Of a stretch of 64,000 nt of DNA, positions 50,500 through 60,134 are shown piece by piece. Within the stretch, counting starts at the first letter, position 1. Every line of letters begins with the position of its first letter. A program made the translations under genes and the position numbers. This DNA comes from Arachidicoccus sp. BS20 (GTDB lineage Bacteria > Bacteroidota > Bacteroidia > Chitinophagales > Chitinophagaceae). The notes beneath the pieces are model-generated. The model was not told the origin of the DNA and searched no databases. It saw only the letters and a list, made by a program, of their open reading frames with translations. The stretch spans positions 868,001 to 932,000 of the forward strand of contig NZ_CP015971.1 of the NCBI RefSeq assembly GCF_001659705.1, in the 5' to 3' direction.

Positions 50500-51222
50500 T
50501 TATTTTTTCTCTTGCTTCTCTTTGTATTTTTTGTAGCTATCGACAATGTATTGGTCAAGGTCTAATTCATTCATAATAACCAACGTGTCATAAGTAGGCT
50601 CATACGCTTTCATAAACTTTGTCAATTCATCATCATCCTGAATGCCTGTATATTTTGCTACCAGACTACGCGTCCAACGCGAATTCACATAACCGGCTTT
50701 CTCACTTGTCTCTGCAAACTTCCTGTAACGCTGCTGCCGGTGCTGATAGGGCTTATTGAACAAATTTACAACTGAAGTTATAGGAGACATCGGGTTAAAC
50801 TTCGGTTTGGTATAATCAAAAACGCCTGCATACTTTTCCCTGTTCAGCAAAGAATCGTTGTGATAGTTTCTCGCACGCACCTGCACCTGCGGCAGTTCAT
50901 TGGCATACGTGCTGTCGTAAAACCCGGGATTGTTCAAATAAATATCAAACTTATCGGTATTGGTAATGAAGGAAACCGGGTAACGGATTATTTCTCTTCC
51001 CTGAAACGATATATGCAATGTATCATTCGCCTGCTTGGCTGCAATCATATAAATACCATGAATATCGGTGTAGGTAACGTTGCCCGACGATGTGCTTACC
51101 TGAATGGAATCAATAGGCGAATTTTTATTAACGCCGCCGTACACATGACCATGTACGACCACCTGCGCACGAATGCCGCAAGCAATACAACAAAAGATGA
51201 TAATGAATAAACAGGATTTCAA
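50500..51222 (-). CDS. Secreted carboxypeptidase-like regulatory domain protein
   Basis: A 240-residue secreted protein: the signal peptide ends ACGIRAQV at about residue 20, and a carboxypeptidase-like regulatory domain (about 22-100) reads VVVHGHVYGGVNKNSPIDSI and YTDIHGIYMIAAKQANDTLH. The C-terminal half, about 105-240, is charged and helical with NREKYAGVFDYTKPKFNPMS and ends KYKEKQEKK. Related Bacteroidota proteins of unknown function share this organisation. It is upstream of the copper-cluster promoter on the same strand, so it may be an independent unit. Confidence 0.75.
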   Translation of the reverse strand: MKSCLFIIIFCCIACGIRAQVVVHGHVYGGVNKNSPIDSIQVSTSSGNVTYTDIHGIYMIAAKQANDTLHISFQGREIIRYPVSFITNTDKFDIYLNNPGFYDSTYANELPQVQVRARNYHNDSLLNREKYAGVFDYTKPKFNPMSPITSVVNLFNKPYQHRQQRYRKFAETSEKAGYVNSRWTRSLVAKYTGIQDDDELTKFMKAYEPTYDTLVIMNELDLDQYIVDSYKKYKEKQEKK

Positions 51223-51314
51223 ATAAAGATGTTTGAATTAACTACAAATATTGCTACTAATTTTTTATCCTACAATTTGTGATTGTTAAAAATACATTAT
51301 TTACGTCATTGTTT

Positions 51315-51322
51315 TACATTTG
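51315..51322 (+). promoter_or_regulatory. -7 promoter element of the S9 peptidase gene
   Basis: TACATTTG, an exact TAnnTTTG match, 18 bases before the ATG at 51341. Confidence 0.55.
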
Positions 51323-51340
51323 TTTCAAATCAATTGACGG

Positions 51341-53248
51341 ATGAAAAAACTATTATTTACCATAGCCGCATTCACTATGCTACAAGCAAACGCTCAACAA
51401 AATCTTACACCGGAAACATTATTAAAACTGGGACGCGTAAGCGCACTCGGCATTTCAAAAGACAAAAAATCTCTGATATACAAAGTGTCCACACCGAATA
51501 TTTCGGAAAATAAAATGGATTCAAAAATATATTCAATTTCGTTGGAAGGCGGCGACGCCACTGAGCTTGAGAAGACAGATGATGTTTTGGACAACAACAG
51601 AATTTCTCCCGACAGAAAATATATTCTCAGCAGTGAAGAAGTAAAACTTGATACAGTTTTGGGAAAAGACAAATATGCAGATTTGGCTCAGTCTTCCGCA
51701 AAAATTTATACTTCTTTGAATTACCGTCATTGGGACAAATGGTTTGACGGAAGTTTCAGCCACGTATTTTTTGCACCTTACGAAAACGGTAATACAGGCG
51801 AAAAGAAAGACATTATGCAAGGCGAACCATACTTTTGTCCGCAACAACCTTACGGCGGCGATGAGGATTTTATCTGGTCGCCGGACAGTAAAAAAATTAT
51901 TTACGTTACTAAGAAAAAATTCGGGACGGATTATGCTATCAGCACCAACACCGATATTTTCGAATATGACATTGCCTCAGGCGAAACAAAAAATTTAACT
52001 GAAAGCAACAAAGGTTACGATGTTGCGCCCGCCTTCAACAAGCAAGTAAAAATGGCTTGGCTGCAAATGAAAACAGATGGTTATGAAGCCGACAAAAACG
52101 ATTTGGTTGTATCCACAAAAGGTGCAACTGTAAATCTCACAGGCTTCAATGACCAAATAAATGTTGAATCTTTTATTTGGGGAAATGATGATAAAACGTT
52201 GTTCTTCGTCGCGCCGGTTGACGGCACTTTACAAGTGTTCAGCGTGAATGATATTGGCTTAACAAAAATGCTTCCGCGCATTACGCAAATCTCAAAGGGC
52301 GATTTTGATATAAGCTCAATCGTAGCGCAAGTCGGCGATGATTTGATTGTATCAAAAGAAGATATTTCTCACGCTGCGGAAATTTATAAACTGAATATTA
52401 AAACCGGCGCTCTCACACAACTCACGCACGTAAATGATGAAGCGTATAAAAATATTGCATCGGTAAAATCGGAAAGAAAATTTATCACGACTTCCGACAA
52501 TCACAAGATGCTCGAATGGATTGTTTATCCACCAAACTTTGACCCGCATAAAAAATATCCGACATTGTTATATTGTCAGGGTGGACCGCAATCGCCCACA
52601 ACACAGTTTTATTCTTTCCGTTGGAATTTCCAGTTGATTGCTTCGCAAGGATACGTTGTTGTTATTCCTTCGCGTCGCGGAATGCCGGGCTTTGGTACAA
52701 AATGGAACGAAGCTGTGAGCAAAGACTGGGGCGGTCATGTAATTCAGGATTATCTCGATGCGATTGACGATTTTTCCAAAGAGCCTTTTGTGGACACTTC
52801 GCGCAGAGGCTGTATTGGCGCGAGTTTCGGCGGATATTCTGTTTATGAATTGGAAGGAAAACATGATGGGCGCTTTAAAACGTTCATCGCACATGACGGC
52901 ATTTTCGATTTCAGAAGTATGTATGGAACAACCGATGAAATGTGGTTTGAGAATTGGGAAAAAGGCGGCAATTACTGGGACAAATCGAACAAAGTTGCAC
53001 AACATTCTTTTGAGCAATCGCCAAGTAATTTTGTAGATAAATGGAACACACCGATTATGATTGTGCAAGGCGGCATTGATTACCGCGTGCCGGAAGAACA
53101 AGGATTGAGCGCATTCAAAGCAGCGCAACTCAAAGGCATTAAAAGCAAGCTATTATATTTCCCCGACGAAAACCATTGGGTGCTGAAACCGCAAAACGCT
53201 TTGACATGGCAAAGGGAATTTTTCAGTTGGCTGAAAGAAACATTGTAG
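51341..53248 (+). CDS. Prolyl oligopeptidase family (S9) secreted peptidase
   Basis: A 635-residue peptidase with a signal peptide (MLQANAQQ). A beta-propeller domain covers about 20-370, for example FIWSPDSKKIIYVTKKKFGT. The alpha/beta hydrolase domain covers about 380-635. The nucleophile elbow is CIGASFGGYSVYEL with Ser at about 495, the acid is likely in MIVQGGIDYRVPEEQG, and the histidine is in FPDENHWVLKPQN. The order of domains matches dipeptidyl-peptidase IV or acylaminoacyl-peptidase types. It would cleave short peptides in the periplasm. Confidence 0.92.
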   Translation: MKKLLFTIAAFTMLQANAQQNLTPETLLKLGRVSALGISKDKKSLIYKVSTPNISENKMDSKIYSISLEGGDATELEKTDDVLDNNRISPDRKYILSSEEVKLDTVLGKDKYADLAQSSAKIYTSLNYRHWDKWFDGSFSHVFFAPYENGNTGEKKDIMQGEPYFCPQQPYGGDEDFIWSPDSKKIIYVTKKKFGTDYAISTNTDIFEYDIASGETKNLTESNKGYDVAPAFNKQVKMAWLQMKTDGYEADKNDLVVSTKGATVNLTGFNDQINVESFIWGNDDKTLFFVAPVDGTLQVFSVNDIGLTKMLPRITQISKGDFDISSIVAQVGDDLIVSKEDISHAAEIYKLNIKTGALTQLTHVNDEAYKNIASVKSERKFITTSDNHKMLEWIVYPPNFDPHKKYPTLLYCQGGPQSPTTQFYSFRWNFQLIASQGYVVVIPSRRGMPGFGTKWNEAVSKDWGGHVIQDYLDAIDDFSKEPFVDTSRRGCIGASFGGYSVYELEGKHDGRFKTFIAHDGIFDFRSMYGTTDEMWFENWEKGGNYWDKSNKVAQHSFEQSPSNFVDKWNTPIMIVQGGIDYRVPEEQGLSAFKAAQLKGIKSKLLYFPDENHWVLKPQNALTWQREFFSWLKETL

Positions 53249-53381
53249 TATATAAACATAAATTATTAAAAACAATAGAAAAACACATACATGAAATGCC
53301 CATAAGCCATCGTAATACCCAAAACGATAATTATTTCAAGGCATTCCATCTGACCATTAAAAACAATTAAAATATAAACAG

Positions 53382-54137
53382 ATGAAAAAGATTATTTTAT
53401 TATCGTCATGCCTATTAGGAATTGCAATCGTTCAAACATCTGACGCACAGAGCATAGGCTCTTTATTAAAATCTGCCGGACAAAAAGTTACTTCATCCTC
53501 TAAAAGTAAAACATCTGCCGGCAACAGCAACCTGACCGAATCGCAAGCAGGTTCCGGCGTAAAAGATTTATTATCCACAAGCCTGATAAACAGCGTTACC
53601 GCGCTTAACAAGCCAAACGCTTTTTGGCAGAGTGCTTATAAAATTTTATTGCCCGAACCCTTGCATACAGCCGATGGCGTGCTCCGGAAACTGAATATGG
53701 GAAGCGTTGCCGATTCTGCGGAATACAGGATGAATCGTGCGGCTGAATCGGCGGTGGCATTTGCAAAACCTATTTTTACGGATGCCATTAAACAAATGAC
53801 ATTAACAGATGCTATCGGGCTTGTCAATGGCGGAGACAATTCAATAACCAACTACTTCAGAAACAAAACACATGATACGCTGGTCAAAGCCTTCACGCCT
53901 TCCATTCAGGCAGAGCTGGATAAAAACGGAAGTATATCGGCATATTCACAGGTTGTAAGTAAATACAATGCTATCCCACTTGTGAAAAAAGCAAATCCCG
54001 ATTTGTCGAACTATGTAGCAGGAAAAGCTGTAGATGCGCTGTTCGACCAGATTGGCAAACAAGAAAAAGATATAAGAACCAACCCTGCCGCACAAACAAC
54101 CAGTATTTTAAAATCGGTTTTTGGAGGCGGAAAATAA
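53382..54137 (+). CDS. DUF4197 domain-containing protein
   Basis: A 251-residue secreted protein: signal peptide to about QTSDAQS (residue 24), a Ser/Lys linker (KVTSSSKSKTSAGN), then DUF4197 over about 50-245. Recognisable parts are LLSTSLINSVTALNKPNAFW, LNMGSVADSAEYRMNRAAES, AVAFAKPIFTDAIKQMTLTD and NPDLSNYVAGKAVDALFDQI. The function of this family is unknown. It follows the S9 peptidase by 133 bases with no obvious gene between, and is closed by a strong terminator. Confidence 0.9.
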   Translation: MKKIILLSSCLLGIAIVQTSDAQSIGSLLKSAGQKVTSSSKSKTSAGNSNLTESQAGSGVKDLLSTSLINSVTALNKPNAFWQSAYKILLPEPLHTADGVLRKLNMGSVADSAEYRMNRAAESAVAFAKPIFTDAIKQMTLTDAIGLVNGGDNSITNYFRNKTHDTLVKAFTPSIQAELDKNGSISAYSQVVSKYNAIPLVKKANPDLSNYVAGKAVDALFDQIGKQEKDIRTNPAAQTTSILKSVFGGGK

Positions 54138-54167
54138 CCCGCCGAAACTATCGTGATTTAATCATAG

Positions 54168-54199
54168 AAAACGGTACATCTTGGGTGTACCGTTTTTAT
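54168..54199 (+). terminator. Rho-independent terminator after the DUF4197 gene
   Basis: A perfect 11-base-pair stem AAAACGGTACA/TGTACCGTTTT with loop TCTTGGG and a T run. It separates convergent units. Confidence 0.88.
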
Positions 54200-54226
54200 T
54201 TCATATTTGCAGTTTCTCCGCCTTTA

Positions 54227-55453
54227 TCAGTGTCCTGCAAAAACACCTTCGCCGGAATCCTCAACTTCTTCTTTGATAAATCTTAGCCCGATGAACAGAC
54301 ATGCCAAACTGATTACAGATGCGCAAGCCATAATCAAGGGAATCGGCAAAATGGACTCTTCCGCGAACAGGCTTACAACAATGGAAGCAACAGTTCCTAA
54401 TCCCATTTGCAGCGCGCCCATTAATGCCGATGCGCTGCCCGCGTTTTTGCTGAAAGGCGCAATGGTAAGTGCCGCGGCATTTGGATTGATTAGTCCCAGG
54501 CAAATCAGGAATAGCGCAATGAATGTAATGAACAATCCCAAATTCAACCAACCATTGATTGCAAATACTAAAAAAACAATCGTAAAAATAGCTTGACAAA
54601 TTAATGAAACCACAACAATCTGCTTACTGTGAAACCATTTCAGCATCCAACTATTTACCTGGCTCGAACCGATAAAAGCAACCGACAACCCCGCAAATGC
54701 CCAGCCATAGCCGGTTTTGCTTAAATGATATATCTTCATAAAAGTATTCGGCGAAGCCGCGACGTAAGCAAACAAACCCGCAAAAGCAACGGCATAAATA
54801 GATACATACGTATAAAATTGCGGCACTTTAATTACAGACAAAAATCCATTAATAATCGGTCGCGGCATCAAGGAATAATGCGGGTCGTGCTTGCCGCTTT
54901 CGGGCAATCTGAAAATCGATGCAAGCAACATGACAATCGCAACAAAACTTAAAAATACAAACACATATTTCCAGCCTAACAAGGCAACAATATACCCGCC
55001 AATAGTCGGTGCAAACATAGGCGAAGCAGCTATTACAAGCATTATCAATGAAAATATTTTAGGACTTTCTTTGACGCTGAATAAATCGCGTACCATAGCA
55101 ATCGATGCGACCGATGCCGCGCAACAACCAATCGCTTGTACAAATCTTACGATGATTAACTGATGTAAATTTTGTACAACCAAACAACTGATTGCCGCAA
55201 TGATGTATAATATCAATCCGATATATAAAGGCTTCTTTCTTCCATATTTGTCCAGCAACGGACCATACAATAATTGCCCCGCGGAAATACCGATAAAAAA
55301 ACTTGACAGCGACAATGGCACAGCCGATTCATCTATCTGTAAATCTTTGGCAATATCGCCAAAACCGGGCAAATACATATCAATGGAAAATGGTCCCAAC
55401 GCTGCAAGAGAACCAAGCAACAAAATGAGCCATCCGTTTCGTTTTTTAGTCAT
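54227..55453 (-). CDS. Bcr/CflA family multidrug efflux MFS transporter
   Basis: A 408-residue 12-TM drug:H+ antiporter. It starts WLILLLGSLAALGPFSIDMY with the conserved acidic residue in the TM1 sequence SIDMYLPGFGDIAKDLQ, followed by SLSSFFIGISAGQLLYGPLL (TM2) and the loop motif DKYGRKKPLYIGL. Motif C lies in the AASPMFAPTIGGYI region, typical of the Bcr subfamily. It probably exports drugs or small amino-acid-derived compounds; the exact substrate is unknown. It is divergent from the aldo/keto reductase at 55617. Confidence 0.92.
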   Translation of the reverse strand: MTKKRNGWLILLLGSLAALGPFSIDMYLPGFGDIAKDLQIDESAVPLSLSSFFIGISAGQLLYGPLLDKYGRKKPLYIGLILYIIAAISCLVVQNLHQLIIVRFVQAIGCCAASVASIAMVRDLFSVKESPKIFSLIMLVIAASPMFAPTIGGYIVALLGWKYVFVFLSFVAIVMLLASIFRLPESGKHDPHYSLMPRPIINGFLSVIKVPQFYTYVSIYAVAFAGLFAYVAASPNTFMKIYHLSKTGYGWAFAGLSVAFIGSSQVNSWMLKWFHSKQIVVVSLICQAIFTIVFLVFAINGWLNLGLFITFIALFLICLGLINPNAAALTIAPFSKNAGSASALMGALQMGLGTVASIVVSLFAEESILPIPLIMACASVISLACLFIGLRFIKEEVEDSGEGVFAGH

Positions 55454-55616
55454 AGATAATTTGAATTATATGCAATATCCAACCTTTGCGGAATTTAATA
55501 AGCGTTAGTCGCCCGATTGTTTGATTTTTTCTATTTTTTGTTTGATTAAAACAAAGAAAGATGTTCAACATTTATGAACTTTGGAATATTATTCTCACTA
55601 ACAAAACAAACGAAGT

Positions 55617-56639
55617 ATGAAATACAATCTTTTAGGCGATACCGGACTTTTGGTATCCGAAATCTGCTTTGGCACAATGACTTTCGGCGGACAGAATGCA
55701 GGTATGTGGGACAATATCGGCAAGCTGCAACAGCAGGAAGTAAACGATATGATTAAGGCTGTAATCGATGCAGGCATCAACTTTATAGATACAGCGAATG
55801 TTTACTCCTTTGGTCAGTCGGAACAATTACTTGGGCAGGCAATTAAAGACTTAGGTATTAAACGGGATGAAGTTGTTATTGCAACTAAAGTTTTAGGTCA
55901 AATGAAAGAAAAGCCTAATAGTGCGGGGCTTTCCCGTTATCATATTTTTAATTCCGTGGATGAAAGTTTGCAGCGTTTGCAATTAGACCACATCGACGTT
56001 TTGTATATTCATGGCGTGGACTTGCTTACTCCTGTTGAAGAAATAATGCACTCGTTAAACGATATTGTTTTGTCAGGAAAAGTACGCTACATTGCCGTTT
56101 GTAATTTGCCCGCGTGGATGGTAATGAAAGCGCAGGGAATTGCACGCGAAAAAGGATGGAATAAATTTGTCGGCTTACAATATTATTATTCTATTGCCTC
56201 GCGCGATATTGAAAGAGAAATTGTGCCGCTGGCGAAAGACCAGCATTTGTCCATTATGCCGTGGAGTCCGCTGGCCGGCGGCTTCCTTTCCGGGAAATAC
56301 AGGCGTGATACTTCAAGCGCAGGCGACTCTCGCCGCGATGCATTCGACTTCCCTCCCATCAACAAAGAAAAAGCCTATAACATTATCGATGTGATGGACG
56401 AGATTGCGAAGAAACACAACACATCTATTGCAGGCATTGCGCTTGCTTGGGTACGTGTGCAATCTGGAATTACAAGTACGATTATCGGGGCAAAACGTCC
56501 CGAACAATTACGACAAAATATTGATTCCGTAAATATTGTTTTTGATGAGGACGACTTGTCTAAATTAGATGCCGTAAGTGCTTTAACACCGGAATATCCC
56601 GGCTGGATGGTTGAACGGCAAAGTGGATATAGAAAGTAA
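55617..56639 (+). CDS. Aldo/keto reductase
   Basis: A 340-residue NADPH-dependent reductase with a TIM-barrel fold. The catalytic tetrad is visible as Asp and Tyr in INFIDTANVYSFGQSEQLLG (about 52-71), Lys in VVIATKV (about 84-90) and His in IDVLYIHGVD (about 121-130). The C-terminal cofactor loop reads TSTIIGAKRPEQLRQNIDSV. The subfamily resembles YdhF/YhdN-type oxidoreductases. It is divergent from the drug exporter and ends with a strong terminator. Substrate is unknown; carbonyl detoxification is likely. Confidence 0.92.
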   Translation: MKYNLLGDTGLLVSEICFGTMTFGGQNAGMWDNIGKLQQQEVNDMIKAVIDAGINFIDTANVYSFGQSEQLLGQAIKDLGIKRDEVVIATKVLGQMKEKPNSAGLSRYHIFNSVDESLQRLQLDHIDVLYIHGVDLLTPVEEIMHSLNDIVLSGKVRYIAVCNLPAWMVMKAQGIAREKGWNKFVGLQYYYSIASRDIEREIVPLAKDQHLSIMPWSPLAGGFLSGKYRRDTSSAGDSRRDAFDFPPINKEKAYNIIDVMDEIAKKHNTSIAGIALAWVRVQSGITSTIIGAKRPEQLRQNIDSVNIVFDEDDLSKLDAVSALTPEYPGWMVERQSGYRK

Positions 56640-56650
56640 ATTAAAAGTGT

Positions 56651-56686
56651 AAAATGCAGATGATTAAAATCATCTGCATTTTTATT
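56651..56686 (+). terminator. Rho-independent terminator after the aldo/keto reductase
   Basis: A 14-base-pair perfect stem, AAAATGCAGATGAT/ATCATCTGCATTTT, with a 4-base loop and a T-rich tail, 12 bases after the stop. Confidence 0.88.
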
Positions 56687-56733
56687 TAAGAGTTTATCAA
56701 TTATCTCTCATCATCGAATTAATCAAGAGATGC

Positions 56734-59019
56734 CTAACTGCGCGGAATATTCCACTTAAACCCAACATAAATATTTCTGCCCATAGCCGGTCCCCAAACC
56801 TGCGAAGCGTCGAACGTATTTTCAAACGGATTTTCCGCGCCCAATATCAAAGGCTTCTGCATATAATTGGTCAGATTTTCCGCACCCGCATACAACACAA
56901 ATACATCATTCGCAAAACTTTTGTTTACCTGCAAATTCATCTGAACAAATGACGGCGAACGTTTTGCTGAATAATCAAATGATTCGGGCAATCGCTTCGT
57001 TCCTATCCATTGAAATGTATAATTGATGCTCCAGTTATTTTTTGTTGCATAATTAAAATTGGCAAATGCCCTGTCGTTTGCCGTAAGCGGTTTATCTTTC
57101 AAAACCCCGTCGTACGTGGCTTTCACGTTGTAATAGCGATATGCCAGACGAATATTGAAATTATGTATCAGCTCGTAATCCAACTGCGCCTGCAAACTGT
57201 GCGCATAAGATTTTCCCGAAAGATTATAAAAATTAAGAACGCCCGGCGTTTCAAAATCGGCGACCACTTGATTACGAAAATCGGTGTAATAATAATCTAT
57301 GGAAAATGTTCCGTCATTATAATTCAACCTGAATTTTTGCGTAAGGTTGATGCCTGCATTCCAGCCGACTTCGGGCTTGAACGGATAAGCATCGGAATGC
57401 TCATCCGCAATGGGTGCGCCGTTAATCTCAAACACGCGGCTGCTTGCCATAAAGCCTGCATTTTCCGATAAAAAATTGCTCGTGCGCTGCGCTCTTCCGA
57501 ATGATGCCCGAAGCGCAGTTCTGTCCGTCAAAGCATAGCGAACCGCTAATCTCGGCGTTGCAAATGTGCCGAACAAATTATGCCGGTCTATACGCGCACC
57601 TGCTGTAAGATTCAGCTTTGTACCGTAATTGTAACTGTATTCCGCAAAGGCGCCGGGTACAATTTCGCGCCTGTTAAACACGGCATTTACAAAACGTTCT
57701 TCATAATTATCCAGCTGAAAACTCGCGCCGGTTTTAATCACATTATTATCGTTGAAAAGCCTTGTCTGGAAAATATAATTGGCATAAAAGCTATGCTGCA
57801 CAGCATCATAATTTCTCATACCGTACAGACTTTTCTGTTGATGATAAACGCCCGACAATTGAAGCCCCATACTTTCGTAAGGCTTGTCTAAATATACTTT
57901 ACCGATTTTTGCCCAGCCTTCCACACGTTTTATATCATTTTGATAGCCCCACAAATTGTCGTTGGAATTTTTATGATAATTCAACTGTCCACCCGTATTG
58001 TCAAGATAATAACCTTTTATTCCGGCTTGCAAATCCAATCCTTTCGGACTGAAATAAAACCAACGGTTAGCGCCTACCAGCGTTTTCCCGATTGGATTAT
58101 CCATAAATCCGTCGTGGTTCAAATCGTTTCTATGCCAGTCGGAACGCGCGTATAAAAACAAGTTGGAACTCACACTGTCTTTAAAAGAATGATTCAACAC
58201 AAGGTTGCCTTCCGAACGTCCTTGCACGCTTTGATAACCGTTCAGTATCAGCTTTGGCGCGGATGGCGAGAAAGGTTTAATCCACTCGGTATTTATTTGC
58301 CCTGCAATGCCTTCAAATCCGTTAACCACGCTGCCTGCGCCCTTGCTTAACTGAACACCGTCGAGCCAGGTTCCGGGCGTAAAAGTCAAGCCGGTAATGG
58401 ATGCAAGCCCGTGTGTGCTCGGAATATTTTCCCTCGTAAAAGAAGTGTTTGTTCCCGACAAACCGAGCATTTCAATTTGCTTGTAACCGCTTATTGCATC
58501 GGTATAAGCTACATCGACGGACGGCGTGGTTTCAAAGCTCTCGCTGATATTGCAGCAAGCGGCACGCAACAATTCTTTAACCCCGATATTTTCTGTTTTA
58601 TACGGACCGAGCAGACTTGTTGATGTACTTTGAAGTGTTGCATTTACTTTTACTTCTTTCAAATTTTGCAACGGTTTCAGGATGATAACTAAGCTGTCAT
58701 TTGTTACAAGTATTGTGTCATTCATATAACCTGTAAAACTTGCAACCAACTTATTTACACCTTGAGGCAGGTCAATATTGAATTGTCCGTTCTCGTTTGA
58801 AATAACGCCTTTGTCTCCATGAATCAATGTAACTGTTGCTCCGCCAAGCGGCTTTTTGCTTACCGAATCCATTATCGTTCCCGTTACCTTTCGGGTAAAA
58901 GTATGCTTTACGGTATCCTGCGCAGATACCCGCAAAACCAATAAAGATGCTATAATCAAAAGACTTTCGGCGAAAAGAAAATGTTTGAGACTATGTCTAA
59001 TTGCCTGCACCCGCAACAT
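56734..59019 (-). CDS. TonB-dependent receptor of the HMA/HYC_CC_PP set
   Basis: A receptor of about 761 residues. The signal peptide has LLIIASLLVLRVSAQD, the regulatory domain has VTGTIMDSVSKKPLGGATVT, and the plug contains RAACCNISESFETTPSVDV, YKQIEMLGLSGTNTSFTREN and LSKGAGSVVNGFEGIAGQIN. The barrel ends NIYVGFKWNIPRS. The RAACCNISES stretch with two adjacent cysteines is unusual in a plug and recurs in receptors beside HMA genes. The start codon is uncertain: ATG 59019 is preferred, but 59061 or 59097 are possible, and all overlap the end of the upstream HMA gene. Metal transport is inferred. Confidence 0.85.
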   Translation of the reverse strand: MLRVQAIRHSLKHFLFAESLLIIASLLVLRVSAQDTVKHTFTRKVTGTIMDSVSKKPLGGATVTLIHGDKGVISNENGQFNIDLPQGVNKLVASFTGYMNDTILVTNDSLVIILKPLQNLKEVKVNATLQSTSTSLLGPYKTENIGVKELLRAACCNISESFETTPSVDVAYTDAISGYKQIEMLGLSGTNTSFTRENIPSTHGLASITGLTFTPGTWLDGVQLSKGAGSVVNGFEGIAGQINTEWIKPFSPSAPKLILNGYQSVQGRSEGNLVLNHSFKDSVSSNLFLYARSDWHRNDLNHDGFMDNPIGKTLVGANRWFYFSPKGLDLQAGIKGYYLDNTGGQLNYHKNSNDNLWGYQNDIKRVEGWAKIGKVYLDKPYESMGLQLSGVYHQQKSLYGMRNYDAVQHSFYANYIFQTRLFNDNNVIKTGASFQLDNYEERFVNAVFNRREIVPGAFAEYSYNYGTKLNLTAGARIDRHNLFGTFATPRLAVRYALTDRTALRASFGRAQRTSNFLSENAGFMASSRVFEINGAPIADEHSDAYPFKPEVGWNAGINLTQKFRLNYNDGTFSIDYYYTDFRNQVVADFETPGVLNFYNLSGKSYAHSLQAQLDYELIHNFNIRLAYRYYNVKATYDGVLKDKPLTANDRAFANFNYATKNNWSINYTFQWIGTKRLPESFDYSAKRSPSFVQMNLQVNKSFANDVFVLYAGAENLTNYMQKPLILGAENPFENTFDASQVWGPAMGRNIYVGFKWNIPRS

Positions 59020-59347
59020 CTTTATACGCGCAGCAGTGAGGTAATTTTTTGTAATCTTCATCCGTCGCGCGTATGTCGCCCGCATCGTGTCCCGCATGGG
59101 CGATGCTTTCTTCTATTGCTTTCAAAGAAGTTTTTTCGGCAGAATAAATAACGACTAATTTTTTAGTTTCCACATTCCAGTCCGCGCGTTTTACGCCTTT
59201 GATGTAAGCGGCATTTTCGATGCGTTTTTCACACTTTTCACAAAGTCCCGCAACGTAGATAGTATCTGTTTTTACAGACTTATTTTGGGCAAAAGAAATG
59301 CCCGAGATAAATAGCATTAAAGCCAAAAGGCTGATAATATGTTTCAT
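58997..59347 (-). CDS. Periplasmic heavy-metal-associated (HMA) domain protein
   Basis: A 116-residue secreted protein. The signal peptide ends ISFAQ at about residue 21, then the HMA domain reads KTDTIYVAGLCEKCEKRIEN (about 26-45), with CxxC in place of the usual GMxCxxC metal site, followed by GVKRADWNVETKKLVVIYSA. The C-terminus HDAGDIRATDEDYKKLPHCC has an extra CC pair. ATG 59347 is chosen because it starts the signal peptide. It overlaps the TonB receptor downstream by about 23 bases, so the two are probably translationally coupled. Copper or related metal binding is likely. Confidence 0.9.
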   Translation of the reverse strand: MKHIISLLALMLFISGISFAQNKSVKTDTIYVAGLCEKCEKRIENAAYIKGVKRADWNVETKKLVVIYSAEKTSLKAIEESIAHAGHDAGDIRATDEDYKKLPHCCAYKDVAGAGN

Positions 59348-59720
59348 TATTATGAGTTTTAAATGTCTATCCGCAATCCGGATTTTACTCCGAAGGAGTA
59401 TCACGTTTATAGAGAAATAATGTTCGGTTTGCTCGCCCCCAATGGGCAATGTCATAAAGTTAAGGAACGCTATGCGTGGCGTCTTCGCCGCGCATTTTCA
59501 TTCCATCGGCTCCTGCCGATTGCCACGAGGCAATAGAATAATTGTGCGAAGCGAGGACGCTTCACACAGCTTAAGCCCAATGGGGTCGTAGGTACAACTG
59601 AATGCATTTCAAGCATTAACGTTTAACCTCTTCGAGGTCGAATATGTTCTTAATTACAGATAGTCATTGAATTTTAAATGGGAATAAAATTGTATCGTAC
59701 TAAACAGTAAACACAGTTAT
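59348..59720. repeat. 373-base intergenic region rich in short hairpins
   Basis: No open frame of note. It holds several inverted words, for example ACTCCGAAGGAGT, TGCGTGGCGTCTTCGCCGCGCA split across two arms, GCCCAATGGGGT and TGTGCGAAGCGAGGACGCTTCACACA broken into arms. The block CTCCGAAGGAGTATCACG followed by TTTATAGAGAAATAATG resembles a repeat widely dispersed in Bacteroidota intergenic DNA. Confidence 0.6.
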
Positions 59721-60134
59721 TCAACCATAATAAGTGAAACGGCAATGGAGCTTATAAAGAGGGATTGTGCGCCACGAACCCGGCGGTGCGTTTGTGTAAA
59801 AAACAATATCGTTTTCCTGTGCAACAAGAAAAGTATTTGTATAAGAATAAGGCGTAGCAATTGCTGCAACGTGCAACACAAAATACTTTCCGTAATCTAT
59901 CGACGTTAATTGCCTGTCTTGTGAAATTTGCGGACGGATAACTTTTTCGGAACAGCATCTTTTCCGAAGCGTGTGCATCTTTTTTCCGCAGCAGCAATCG
60001 CCAACGCGATTATTCATTTCAACCGAGACAGAAGAAAGATGCGCTCCGCAATAGTGCATTTTTACACTCGCTCCCGAAGAAGCAAAAGCGTACAAACAAA
60101 GAAGTAATATGGAAACGACTTTTTTCAACAACAC
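59721..60134 (-). CDS. HYC_CC_PP family protein
   Basis: A protein of up to 137 residues. The signal peptide is SILLLCLYAFASSGASVKM, followed by the eponymous motifs: MHYCGAHLSSVSVE (about 26-39), GDCCCGKKM and KRCCSEK (about 46-62), and NAPPGSW near the C-terminus. The many cysteines suggest metal binding. No ATG precedes the signal peptide; the start is GTG at 60134 or, if the promoter at 60134-60141 is used, TTG at 60128. Such proteins recur near HMA and TonB receptor genes, which is the case here. Confidence 0.85.
   Translation of the reverse strand: MLLKKVVSILLLCLYAFASSGASVKMHYCGAHLSSVSVEMNNRVGDCCCGKKMHTLRKRCCSEKVIRPQISQDRQLTSIDYGKYFVLHVAAIATPYSYTNTFLVAQENDIVFYTNAPPGSWRTIPLYKLHCRFTYYG

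Noticed and set aside
52568-53128. 186-residue minus-strand frame within the S9 peptidase gene
   Set aside because: It lies fully antisense to the catalytic domain, which has all expected motifs, and has no own promoter or homology.
57010-57471. 153-residue plus-strand frame within the TonB receptor gene
   Set aside because: Antisense shadow of barrel-coding sequence; amino-acid composition is not protein-like.
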